Shown here piece by piece: positions 42,547 to 50,411 of a stretch of DNA of 56,772 bases. Position numbers and translations under genes: made by a program. The notes beneath the pieces were generated by a model, which saw only the letters and a program-made list of their open reading frames with translations, made no database searches and was not told the origin of the DNA. The stretch is from Acidimicrobiales bacterium (GTDB lineage Bacteria > Actinomycetota > Acidimicrobiia > Acidimicrobiales > SHLQ01): assembly GCA_020629635.1 (NCBI GenBank), contig JAHDCX010000020.1, positions 1 to 56,772 of the forward strand. The letters are read 5' to 3'. Position 1 is the first letter of the stretch. The number at the start of each line of letters is the position of its first letter.

Positions 42547-43412
42547 GTTCGGTCCCCCAGAGAAGTCGCCAACGAGTCGCGGAGCGCATCGAGCACCTCG
42601 GGATCTCCGTCATTGGTGGTGCGGATCACCTCGGTCAGCTCCGGCAGCACAAATCGTCCGTCGTGAGTCCAGATGGTCATCGAGTCCGTCATGTTGCGCG
42701 GGTTGAGCGCTGCGAGACCGAGGCCGGCGTCGACGGCCGCCTGGACGCCCGACACCATCGGACATTCGAGGGCCTTGCGCCACCGGGCGCCTCCTCGCCG
42801 GAGCACCTCTTCGGACGGGTCGAGGTAGGCGAGGCCGGGACCGAAGGTCACGATCGGCAGTACGTCGCCCGGGTCGAAGTCGGCATCGACGGCGTGGACC
42901 CAGTGGAGCGGCTCGGTCCAGAGCTGAACGTCGTCGGGCTGGACGTCGCTCGTTGGAATCTGGATGACCGCCAGGTCCACCTCGCCGTCGTCGAGCCACT
43001 CGCGTACGACGCCGGAGAGCTGCACTCGCACGTCGAGACGGATCTGGGGGTGCACACGGCCGAAGCGGGCGAGCACATCAGCAAGTTCACCACCTCGAAG
43101 GTCCTCGTTCGTCCCGAGTCGGACGACGCCTTCGAGGTCGGAGCGACTCAGATGATCGACGGCCTCGTCGTGGGCCGAGAGAATGCGTTCCGCATAGTGC
43201 AGGAGGTCCCGGCCGTCGGGAGTCGCTTCGATCTCGGTGCCGCCTCGCTTGACCAGTTCGTGCCCGACGCGCTCTTCGAGCCGCTTGATCTTCCAGCTGA
43301 CGGCGCTTTGGGACATGTCCAGGCGTGTCGCGGCCTCGGTGAAGGTCCCGGTGGCGACCACTTCTCGGAGGGCACGCAGGCTTTCGACGTCCAACTTCAC
43401 CCTGTCGAACAT
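42543..43412 (-). CDS. LysR-family regulator of the MttB cluster
   Basis: This 289-aa regulator has an N-terminal helix-turn-helix (LDVESLRALREVVATGTFTEAATRLDMSQSAVSWKIKRLEERVGHELVKRGG) and an effector domain (VVRLGTNEDLRGGELADVLARFGRVHPQIRLDV, EVDLAVIQIPTSD). The start is ATG 43412 (MFDRVKLDVESL); the longer ORF crosses into the divergent gene. It precedes and overlaps the MttB-like gene by 4 bases, and faces the DapA-like operon across about 47 bases, so it probably controls both units. The effector is likely the methylated substrate (inference). Confidence 0.9.
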   Translation of the reverse strand: MFDRVKLDVESLRALREVVATGTFTEAATRLDMSQSAVSWKIKRLEERVGHELVKRGGTEIEATPDGRDLLHYAERILSAHDEAVDHLSRSDLEGVVRLGTNEDLRGGELADVLARFGRVHPQIRLDVRVQLSGVVREWLDDGEVDLAVIQIPTSDVQPDDVQLWTEPLHWVHAVDADFDPGDVLPIVTFGPGLAYLDPSEEVLRRGGARWRKALECPMVSGVQAAVDAGLGLAALNPRNMTDSMTIWTHDGRFVLPELTEVIRTTNDGDPEVLDALRDSLATSLGDRT

Positions 43413-43459
43413 ATGACAGAAGTTGGCGTCTTGCTCACTCGCGCATGACAATCCCTTGT

Positions 43460-44458
43460 ATGCCTGAGGCTCCTCAATTTCACGGTGTGATCGTGGCGGT
43501 AGCGATGCCGATGTCCGACGCTGGCGAGTCGATCGACGAACCCGCCCTGCTCGACCACCTCGATTGGCTGATCGATGCCGGGGTGCATGCGCTGCTCGTG
43601 CTGTCTGGCACGGGCGAGTACGCCTACCTTCGACCCGAGGAGCGACGTCGCGTCGTCGAGATCGCCCTCCCCCACATCGACGGACGGGTTCCGGTGATGG
43701 TGCAGACGTCGGAGATGTCGTTGACCGACACGGTCGACACCTCACTGCACGCCGTCGATCACGGCGCCGATGCGGTGATGGTGCTGCCGCCATGGCTGGA
43801 GAGCCCGTTCGAACGCGGCGTGCTCTACCACTACGAACACGTCGCCAAGCGGGTGCCGAGCGACATCGTGCTCTACAACACGCCAGCCGCATCGGGCGTG
43901 GAGATCACGCCGGCCATGTATCGACAGCTCGTCGCCATCGACAACGTCCGCTACATGAAGGACAGTCAGGGCGACCTCGCCCGCATCCAGAAGCTCGCCG
44001 CCATCAGCGAGGGGACGAACGCCTCGGTGCTGTGCGGTGTCGATCCGCTGGCGCCCTTCGCACTCATGGGCGGCGCGGTCGGGATGATCTGGGGATGCGC
44101 CAACATCATGCCCCACGAGTGCGTGCAGCTCGTCGAGCACATCGAGGACGGGCGCCTCGCCGAGGCCCTCGAGCTGTGGCAGGACATGTGGCCGATCAAT
44201 GCCTTCATGTGGGAGAACGAACTCGACGTCGGATTCCTCCCCGGCGTCAAGACCGCTACCGAAATGATCGGTCGCCAAATGGGGCCGGTCCGACGACCGC
44301 AGATGCCCGTGACCGGCTCCGCTCGGCTTGCGATCGAGGCTGGACTCTCGACCCTGCCGATCAACGGGGTTGACCGCAGCCGCCTGAAGTGGCGAGCGTG
44401 GGAGGACGAACAGGACTGGCTGGTCAAACGAACCGAAGCGCTGGGGGGCGAACGATGA
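43460..44458 (+). CDS. DapA/N-acetylneuraminate lyase superfamily enzyme
   Basis: This 332-aa class I aldolase-type barrel has LLVLSGTGEYAYLRPEERRRVVE, Tyr in IVLYNTPAASG and the Schiff-base Lys in VRYMKDSQGD. Relatives with GTGE include sugar-acid dehydratases and hydroxyproline-pathway deaminases that form alpha-ketoglutarate semialdehyde. The following aldehyde dehydrogenase would fit as the next enzyme. A roughly 30-residue extra C-terminus (RLKWRAWEDEQDWLVKR) is present. ATG 43460 lies 7 bases after GACAAT; ATG 43445 is also in frame. It ends in an ATGA overlap with the aldehyde dehydrogenase. The precise reaction is not assignable. Confidence 0.85.
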   Translation: MPEAPQFHGVIVAVAMPMSDAGESIDEPALLDHLDWLIDAGVHALLVLSGTGEYAYLRPEERRRVVEIALPHIDGRVPVMVQTSEMSLTDTVDTSLHAVDHGADAVMVLPPWLESPFERGVLYHYEHVAKRVPSDIVLYNTPAASGVEITPAMYRQLVAIDNVRYMKDSQGDLARIQKLAAISEGTNASVLCGVDPLAPFALMGGAVGMIWGCANIMPHECVQLVEHIEDGRLAEALELWQDMWPINAFMWENELDVGFLPGVKTATEMIGRQMGPVRRPQMPVTGSARLAIEAGLSTLPINGVDRSRLKWRAWEDEQDWLVKRTEALGGER

Positions 44459-46077
44459 GTGCAAAGAAGGCCACCACGAAGGGCAAGACTGCGCCGAAGA
44501 AGACCAGCGCCAAGAAACCCGCAGCAAAGAAGTCCACCACGAAGGCGTCTTCGAAGAGACCCGCGGCACGGGCGACGAAGGCAGCACCGGCGCCGGAGTC
44601 GGCGGCGGCGAAGCTGGCGAGGTCACTGCACCTCCCGACCGAGGCGTTCATCGGTGGCCGGCCAGTCCCGTCGGCGAGCGGCAAGACCTTCGCCACGCTC
44701 AATCCCGCGACCGGCGAGGAGATCGCCCAGATCGCCGCCTGCGGCGCCGAAGACGTCGACCGAGCCGTCGCCGCAGCACGCACGGCGTTCCATGGCCCGT
44801 GGAGTCGGATGTCCCCAGCGGAGCGGAAGCGGCTCATGCTTCGGTTTGCGACGCTGATCGAGAGCCACGCGACCGAGCTGGCGACGGTCGAGACGATCGA
44901 GGGTGGCAAGCCGATCGAGGACACGGGCAACATCGACCTGGTCGAGACGATCGACGTCATCCGATTCCATGCCGAAGCGGTCGACAAGGTGAACGATCAG
45001 CTCACGCCGTCCGACCCCGGCGTGGTCTCGATGGTGGTCCGCGAGCCGATCGGCGTCGTGGGCTGCGTACTTCCGTGGAACTTCCCGCTGCTGATGGCGG
45101 CGTGGAAACTCGGTCCGATCTTGGCGACCGGCAACACGTGCGTCCTGAAGCCCGCCGAGCAGACGTCGATCACGACGCTCCGTCTCGCCGAGCTCGCGGT
45201 CGAAGCAGGGATCCCCGACGGCGTGATCAACGTGGTGACGGGCTTTGGGCCCGACGTCGGCGAACCGCTCGGCCGTCACCCCGATGTGGATGCGCTCGCC
45301 TTCACCGGCTCGACCGAAACCGGCCGACGCTTCTTGCACTATTCGGCCGAATCCAATCTCAAGCGAGTTCTCCTCGAATGTGGGGGCAAGAACCCGTTCG
45401 TGGTCATGCACGACGCCGACGACCTTGATGCGATCGCCGAGCACGCCGCCACGTCGATCTACTGGAACGGCGGCCAGAACTGCTCGAGCAACAGCCGGCT
45501 GATCGTGCACAACGCAATCAAGGACGACCTCCTACCGCTCGTGCTCGAGAAGAGCCGCGAGTGGGTGGTGGGCGATCCGCTCGATCCGAACACGAAGATC
45601 GGGGCGATGATCGAGCCCGCTCACCTCGACAAGGTGCTCGACAACATCAACTCGGGGCACGTCGAAGGCGCAGACTGCGTGCTCGGCGGACACCAGACCC
45701 GCCTCGAGTCGGGCGGCTGGTTTGTCGAGCCGACGGTCTTCGACAACGTCACCCCTGGCATGCGCCTCGCCCAGGAGGAGATCTTCGGCCCGGTCCTGTC
45801 AGTCATTGGCTTCGATCAACCCGAAGAGGGCATCCGGATCGCCAACGACACGCCCTACGGGTTGGCCGCGTCGGTGTTCACCTCGGATCTCCGCACTGCC
45901 CACATCGCGGCGCGGGCGATCCGTGCAGGCACGATCAGCGTCAACACCTACGCCGAAGGCGATGTGGCGACCCCATTTGGCGGCTTCGGCCTTTCAGGCT
46001 TCGCCGGGCGCGACAAGAGCCTGCACGCGCACGATCAGTACACCGAGCTGAAGACGATCTGGATCGATCTGGGATGA
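44455..46077 (+). CDS. Aldehyde dehydrogenase with histone-like Lys/Ala tail
   Basis: This 540-aa NAD(P)-dependent aldehyde dehydrogenase has VGCVLPWNFPLLMAAWKLGPILATGNTCVLKPAE, FTGSTETGR, general base Glu308 (LLECGGKNPF), nucleophile Cys343 (NGGQNCSSNSR) and EEIFGPVLSV. The catalytic part begins near residue 60. Residues 1-50 are an unusual Lys/Ala/Pro/Thr-rich tail (KKATTKGKTAPKKTSAKK, then more AAKK units) resembling histone H1 or HupB C-termini; a normal enzyme lacks this. GGGGGG precedes the ATG. Context suggests oxidation of a semialdehyde from the DapA-like step. Confidence 0.92.
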   Translation: MSAKKATTKGKTAPKKTSAKKPAAKKSTTKASSKRPAARATKAAPAPESAAAKLARSLHLPTEAFIGGRPVPSASGKTFATLNPATGEEIAQIAACGAEDVDRAVAAARTAFHGPWSRMSPAERKRLMLRFATLIESHATELATVETIEGGKPIEDTGNIDLVETIDVIRFHAEAVDKVNDQLTPSDPGVVSMVVREPIGVVGCVLPWNFPLLMAAWKLGPILATGNTCVLKPAEQTSITTLRLAELAVEAGIPDGVINVVTGFGPDVGEPLGRHPDVDALAFTGSTETGRRFLHYSAESNLKRVLLECGGKNPFVVMHDADDLDAIAEHAATSIYWNGGQNCSSNSRLIVHNAIKDDLLPLVLEKSREWVVGDPLDPNTKIGAMIEPAHLDKVLDNINSGHVEGADCVLGGHQTRLESGGWFVEPTVFDNVTPGMRLAQEEIFGPVLSVIGFDQPEEGIRIANDTPYGLAASVFTSDLRTAHIAARAIRAGTISVNTYAEGDVATPFGGFGLSGFAGRDKSLHAHDQYTELKTIWIDLG

Positions 46078-47393
46078 AAATCGTCGACCTGCTCCCGGTC
46101 TACGACCAGAGCAACGGCTGGCACGAGATCCTCGAGCCCCTTCCGGAGGCGACCGTCCTCACGGGCGATCGGGTCTGCGACTATCTCGTGATCGGCGGCG
46201 GATACTCCGGTCTCGCCGCGGCCCGCCGCCTCGCGGAGCTCGACCCATCCGCAGACATCGTGCTCATCGACGGCGACCGCATCGGCAACAACGCCGCTGG
46301 CCGTTCGTCGGGGTTCGCGATCGATCACGCGCACAACTTGCGCGCGAAGAGCTTCGCCGACGCCAAAGCTGCGGCCCAGGCAGCCATCGTGATGAACCGT
46401 GCGGGTCTCGACTGGCTCGGCGACACCATCGCGGCCAACGGCATCGACTGTCAGTGGGTACAGGAGGGCAAGTACCACGCCGCAGCGACGAGCAGGGGCG
46501 AGCGCATGCTCGGACAGTTCGCCGAGAGCCTCGATGCCATCGATGAGGACTACTCGCTGCTCGACGCTGAAGCATGCCGTGAGGTGTTCGGCACGAATTT
46601 CTACACGAAGGCGCTTCATGCGCCGCACAGCTATCTCTGTCAGCCGGCCGCGATGGTCCGCGGGCTGGCGGCGACGATGCCCGACAACGTGACGATCTAC
46701 GAAGACTCGATGGTGACCGGCGTCGACTACGGGCCTCCGCACACGGTGCAGACCAGCCGAGGGACCGCGTCGGCGCCTGTGCTGGTGCTGGCGACAAACG
46801 GCTTCACGGAGGGGTTCGGATTTCTTCGCAAGCACCTGATCCCGCTGATCACGTGGGGCTCGATGACCCGAGAGCTCACCGACGAGGAGAGTGGGCGCAT
46901 CGGCGGAGACGCGAGCTACGGGATCATCGCGGCACACCCGGCCGGTACGTCCGTGCGGCGGGTGACCACGCCCCACAATCGCATTCTCGTGCGAAACATC
47001 TTCAGCTTCTCCAAGCGGTCCGACTTCGTCGGCCGAAAGCAGTGGGCGGCCAAGACCCATCGCCGGTCTTTCGAACGACGGTGGCCCCAACTCTCCGGTG
47101 TCCCCTTCGAACATTCTTGGGGCGGTGCGCTCAGCTTGAGTCGCAACGGCGAACCCGTGTTTGGCGAGCTCCGCGATGGCGGCGTCTACGGCACGGTCGT
47201 GCACAACGGGGTCGGGATCGCACGCGGCACCATCAGCGGGAAGCTGCTCGCCGAGATGATCATGGGCGAGGACTCCGAGCTGCTGCGTCAGATGCAGGCG
47301 AAGGGTCGCCCCAACAGGAATCTGCCGTTCCAGGATCTCGGAGTTCGAATCAACGCACGCGCGCGACGAGTGATCGCAGGCCGCGAAGAATAG
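46074..47393 (+). CDS. FAD-dependent oxidoreductase, DAO family
   Basis: This 439-aa flavoprotein has a dinucleotide motif YLVIGGGYSGLAAARRLAEL followed by NNAAGRSSGFAIDHAHNL, like gamma-glutamylputrescine oxidase/PuuB and other amine or imino-acid oxidases. A C-terminal GGALSLSRNGEPVFGEL...NGVGIARGTISGKLLAEM closes the FAD domain. It probably oxidises a secondary or primary amine, or a cyclic imino acid. It is the last gene of DapA-ALDH-DAO, coupled by an ATGA overlap. It converges with ribD 7 bases away. Confidence 0.88.
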   Translation: MKIVDLLPVYDQSNGWHEILEPLPEATVLTGDRVCDYLVIGGGYSGLAAARRLAELDPSADIVLIDGDRIGNNAAGRSSGFAIDHAHNLRAKSFADAKAAAQAAIVMNRAGLDWLGDTIAANGIDCQWVQEGKYHAAATSRGERMLGQFAESLDAIDEDYSLLDAEACREVFGTNFYTKALHAPHSYLCQPAAMVRGLAATMPDNVTIYEDSMVTGVDYGPPHTVQTSRGTASAPVLVLATNGFTEGFGFLRKHLIPLITWGSMTRELTDEESGRIGGDASYGIIAAHPAGTSVRRVTTPHNRILVRNIFSFSKRSDFVGRKQWAAKTHRRSFERRWPQLSGVPFEHSWGGALSLSRNGEPVFGELRDGGVYGTVVHNGVGIARGTISGKLLAEMIMGEDSELLRQMQAKGRPNRNLPFQDLGVRINARARRVIAGREE

Positions 47394-47400
47394 GTCGGCG

Positions 47401-48450
47401 TCAGTCCTCGGCCGGACCGGCCGGGAGCCAGACGAGTCGCAGATCGTCGCCGAGCGGCGTAACCGAGACGAATCGCCCTCGGGTGACGTCGGACATCGTC
47501 GGCGCACCGGCGCCACCGAATGCCGACTTGGCGTCGTCGCCTCCCATGAGCGCCGGAGCAAGGTACACGTGGTACTCGTCGACGAGACCGGACCGGTGGA
47601 ACGATCCAGCGACGCCCGCTCCCCCTTCGACGAGCACCTGGACCATGCCGCGGTCGCCGAGTTCGTCGAGCAGTGCTTCGGGGCTGTCCTTCCACACCTC
47701 ATAGGGCGACGCGTTCTTGTTGGGGTCCTCGTCAGCCGATGCGAGCACGATTCGCCAAGGGTCGACAATCGCTTCGTCGCCCGAGTCGCTCGGCGTGAAA
47801 TCGCGCACGGTGAGCGAGGGGTCGTCGAGGCGAAGGGTGTTTGCCCCGACAACGATGGCGTCGCTGTCGGCACGGAGTCGGTGGACGTCGGTACGCGCGT
47901 CGGGCCCGGTGATCCAGGTGCTCGAACCGTCTGGCGCGGCGATGTGACCGTCCAGAGTCGTGGCCAGCTTGAGGATGACTCGGGGGCGACCCGTACGGCG
48001 GTGGGTGAGGTACGGCGCAAGTTGGGCTTCGACCGCCGCCTCTTCGACACCGACGGTCACCTCGATTCCCGATGAGCGCAGCCGCTCCACCCCGGAGCCC
48101 GAGACCTTCGGATCCGGATCGAGCACGCCCACGACCACGTGCCGCACGCCAGCGTCGACGATCGCCTCGGCGCAGGGCCCGGTCCGGCCGGTGTGGCTGC
48201 ACGGTTCGAGCGTCGTGACGAGCGTTCCGCCGTCGGCGTCGGCTCCGGCAGAGTCGAGCGCCACCCGCTCCGCATGAGCATTGCCTGGCGGTTGAGTGGC
48301 GCCGTCGTGGACACCGCCATATCGATCGACCACCACGGCGCCGACCCACGGGTTCGGTCGAGCTCGTCGGCGTGCCGCCGAGGCGTTGGCGATGGCGCGT
48401 CGCATCATCGATTCGAGAAACGTCTCGGTGGTGTGTAGCGAGTCAGCCAT
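47401..48450 (-). CDS. ribD: Bifunctional riboflavin deaminase/reductase
   Basis: This 349-aa enzyme catalyses two early riboflavin steps. The N-terminal zinc deaminase domain has NAHAERVAL and PCSHTGRTGPC with all ligands, and ARPNPWVGAVVVD. The C-terminal NADPH reductase domain has RPRVILKLATTLDGHIAAPDGSSTWITGPDARTDVHRLRADSDAIVVGANTLRLDDP. The start at 48450 fits the family; an ATG at 48486 is open. It overlaps the mog-like stop by 8 bases. No ribE/ribBA/ribH genes are in the window. Confidence 0.94.
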   Translation of the reverse strand: MADSLHTTETFLESMMRRAIANASAARRRARPNPWVGAVVVDRYGGVHDGATQPPGNAHAERVALDSAGADADGGTLVTTLEPCSHTGRTGPCAEAIVDAGVRHVVVGVLDPDPKVSGSGVERLRSSGIEVTVGVEEAAVEAQLAPYLTHRRTGRPRVILKLATTLDGHIAAPDGSSTWITGPDARTDVHRLRADSDAIVVGANTLRLDDPSLTVRDFTPSDSGDEAIVDPWRIVLASADEDPNKNASPYEVWKDSPEALLDELGDRGMVQVLVEGGAGVAGSFHRSGLVDEYHVYLAPALMGGDDAKSAFGGAGAPTMSDVTRGRFVSVTPLGDDLRLVWLPAGPAED

Positions 48451-48967
48451 CGTGTCGATGACCGGGGTCGGACGGCTTCTCGGCATGGGGATGCGGATCG
48501 GCGTTGTCCACCATGAGTCGAACGGCGTGGGGCACGACGTCCGCGATGGCGTCGAAGGTTTCGATGCATCCCTTGGTCGAACCGGGAGTGTTGAGGACGA
48601 GCGACGTGCCGATGGTTCCGCAGATGCCCCGGCTGAGGCGTCCGAGCGGGTTCACCAATCGCATCGCCTCGGCGAGGCCCGGTGCCTCACGGTCGATCGC
48701 AGCCCGAGTGCCTTCCGGGGTTTGATCACGGGGCCCGAAACCCGTGCCCCCGGTCGTGACGATCACGCCGTGGAAGCCTTCGGCCATCGCCAGTAGGGCT
48801 TCTCGGACGGCCTCGGTCCCATCCGCGGTGAGGCCGCGTTCGACGACCGCGAATCCACTGGCTTCGAGATGGGCTTCGAGGGCCGCCCCGGAGCGGTCCT
48901 CTCGAGTCCCGTGCACGACCCCGTCGGACACGGTCAGAACTTTGGCAGAGGTGATCTCGTTGCTCAT
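48443..48967 (-). CDS. MogA/MoaB-family molybdopterin biosynthesis protein
   Basis: This 174-aa protein has the molybdopterin-binding signature VIVTTGGTGFGPRDQTPEGTRAAID and the family opening AKVLTVSDGVVHGTREDRSG, plus GTSLVLNTPGSTKGCIETFDAI. It should adenylylate molybdopterin or assist metal insertion. The start at 48967 overlaps the chorismate mutase stop (ATGA). The C-terminus is His/Asp-rich (DNADPHPHAEKPSDPGHRHDG), possibly metal-binding. Other moco genes are not in the window. Confidence 0.92.
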   Translation of the reverse strand: MSNEITSAKVLTVSDGVVHGTREDRSGAALEAHLEASGFAVVERGLTADGTEAVREALLAMAEGFHGVIVTTGGTGFGPRDQTPEGTRAAIDREAPGLAEAMRLVNPLGRLSRGICGTIGTSLVLNTPGSTKGCIETFDAIADVVPHAVRLMVDNADPHPHAEKPSDPGHRHDG

Positions 48968-49242
48968 CGCACCTGATTGTGGTGTCGGATGACCTCGTCG
49001 ACGATGAATCGCAGAAACTTCTCGCTGAAGGTCGGGTCGAGCCCGGAGGTTTCGGCGAGCTGTCGGAGGCGTGCGATCTGAATGGTCTCGCGATCCGGAT
49101 CTGCGGGCGGAAGCCCGGTCGTCGCCTTGTGTTCGCCGACCCGTTTGGTGATTTTGAAACGTTCGGCGAGCAAATGGACGAGGGCGGCATCGATGTTGTC
49201 GATGCTCTCTCGGCACTCTCGAAGTACGGAATCGTCGTCCAT
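48964..49242 (-). CDS. Chorismate mutase (AroQ class)
   Basis: This 92-aa all-helical chorismate mutase has the core RESIDNIDAALVHLLAERFKITKRVGEHKATTGLPPADPDRE, holding the conserved Arg and Lys that bind chorismate carboxylates. A later FSEKFLRFIVDEVIRHH helix supplies the rest. It converts chorismate to prephenate for Phe/Tyr synthesis. The start at 49242 (MDDDSVLREC) is chosen; ATG 49293 is also open. It is the first gene of chorismate mutase-mog-ribD and divergent from the cold-shock gene. Confidence 0.92.
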   Translation of the reverse strand: MDDDSVLRECRESIDNIDAALVHLLAERFKITKRVGEHKATTGLPPADPDRETIQIARLRQLAETSGLDPTFSEKFLRFIVDEVIRHHNQVR

Positions 49243-49311
49243 GGCTGGAGAGACTAGGGCGTGACGTTGGCGGCCAACACCGCGCGAGGGCACGGATCAT
49301 CGAGCGCCGCA

Positions 49312-49317
49312 TACGAT
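49312..49317 (+). promoter_or_regulatory. -10 element for leaderless cold-shock mRNA
   Basis: TACGAT ends 7 bases before the ATG at 49325, and no Shine-Dalgarno sequence is seen (CCCCTTC). This matches the leaderless layout of several genes in the window. Confidence 0.45.
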
Positions 49318-49324
49318 CCCCTTC

Positions 49325-49681
49325 ATGAGTGAAGAGATGAATGGTGTGGTGCTACGCTTCGATGAGTCGACGGGGTATGGCTTCATCGAGCCGGATGACG
49401 GCGGCGACGACGTCTTCGTCCATGCGAACGATCTGAATCCGTCGGATCGTCATCGGATTCGAGCGGGCCTCGCGGTCTCGTTCGACATCGTGAGCGGGGA
49501 TCGCGGCGATCGGGCCGTGAATATCGTCTTCACCGATGCAGCGGGCTTGACGACCGAGGACTTGGATCGTCAGCTCACCGAGGCACTCATCGAGGCGGCA
49601 CCATCAATGACCTTGGATCAGCTGGCGGCCGTGCGGCGCGTCGTCGCGTCGATCGCAGCCAACAACGGCTGGGCGGTCTGA
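49325..49681 (+). CDS. Cold-shock-domain protein with C-terminal helix
   Basis: This 118-aa protein begins with a cold-shock domain: GVVLRFDESTGYGFIEPDDGGDDVFVHANDLN, containing RNP1-like GYGFI and RNP2-like VFVH. It binds single-stranded RNA/DNA. After residue 70 there is an extra helical region (TTEDLDRQLTEALIEAAPSMTLDQLAAVRRVVASIAANN) absent from short Csp proteins, perhaps for oligomerisation. It stands alone, divergent from chorismate mutase. A palindrome, CACCGACGTCGGTG, follows at 49704-49717. Confidence 0.9.
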   Translation: MSEEMNGVVLRFDESTGYGFIEPDDGGDDVFVHANDLNPSDRHRIRAGLAVSFDIVSGDRGDRAVNIVFTDAAGLTTEDLDRQLTEALIEAAPSMTLDQLAAVRRVVASIAANNGWAV

Positions 49682-49772
49682 CCACCTGATCAACAACTGA
49701 CCACACCGACGTCGGTGACCGAGGCGTCCGCGAGCCCGGTGCCGGTGGCCTCTTCACCGCGCCCTCTTGTCA

Positions 49773-49795
49773 GCCTAACGAACGTTCGGTAGGCT
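49773..49795 (+). promoter_or_regulatory. TetR operator overlapping -10 element
   Basis: A 22-base palindrome spans 49773-49794. The left half is CCTAACGAAC and the right half GTTCGGTAGG, with one mismatched pair and flanking G/C. TAGGCT (49790-49795) lies within its right arm, 7 bases before the TetR ATG at 49803, so the bound regulator would block its own promoter. Confidence 0.75.
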
Positions 49796-49802
49796 CGTCA
49801 GT

Positions 49803-50411
49803 ATGTCGATGACGCAGACAACGCCCCGCACGGACGCGGTCACCGGCCGGCAGCGCATCCTCGACGCAGCGGCCGAGCTGTTCCTGACGCTCGGCTACGC
49901 CGAGACGTCGCTGCGTACGATCGCCGACAGCGTGGGCATTCGAGCCGCCTCGATCTACCACCATTTCGAGAACAAGGACGCCCTGCTGCTCGAGATCCTC
50001 GAGATCGGGATGGCTGCGGTCGAGGCTGCGTTCGACGACGCGGCCGAGCAGGCACCAACCGATCCGGCTCTGCGCCTCGAGCGTCATATCGCTGGCCACC
50101 TCGAGGCGCTCTTTGCCCATCACGCATTCACCGCTGCGCACGTGACCGTGTTCCCGTTCGCACCGCCGACGGTTCGGACGAGTGCCGTCGCCGCCCGTGA
50201 CGCCTACGAATCTCGCTGGACCGAACTTCTCGGCGAGATCGCTCCCCACCTCGACCCTGATGCGCTGCGAATCGCTCGTCTGGCGCTCTTCGGCGCAATG
50301 AACTCGTCCGTGCAATGGTTCGATTCGTCGACGAGTTCGACCGATGACCTGGCCGAACGGATCGCCAGCACGGTTGCTCACGGGATGTTGTCGACACGAG
50401 GGGCGAGCTGA
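49803..50411 (+). CDS. TetR-family repressor of the carboxylase operon
   Basis: This 202-aa regulator has an N-terminal HTH (RQRILDAAAELFLTLGYAETSLRTIADSVGIRAASIYHHFENKDALLLEILEIG). Its helical C-terminal domain presumably binds an acyl-CoA. It is the first gene of the operon and its stop overlaps the carboxyltransferase start (TGATG). Together with the palindrome at its own promoter this points to autorepression relieved by an acyl-CoA or acid intermediate. Confidence 0.92.
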   Translation: MSMTQTTPRTDAVTGRQRILDAAAELFLTLGYAETSLRTIADSVGIRAASIYHHFENKDALLLEILEIGMAAVEAAFDDAAEQAPTDPALRLERHIAGHLEALFAHHAFTAAHVTVFPFAPPTVRTSAVAARDAYESRWTELLGEIAPHLDPDALRIARLALFGAMNSSVQWFDSSTSSTDDLAERIASTVAHGMLSTRGAS

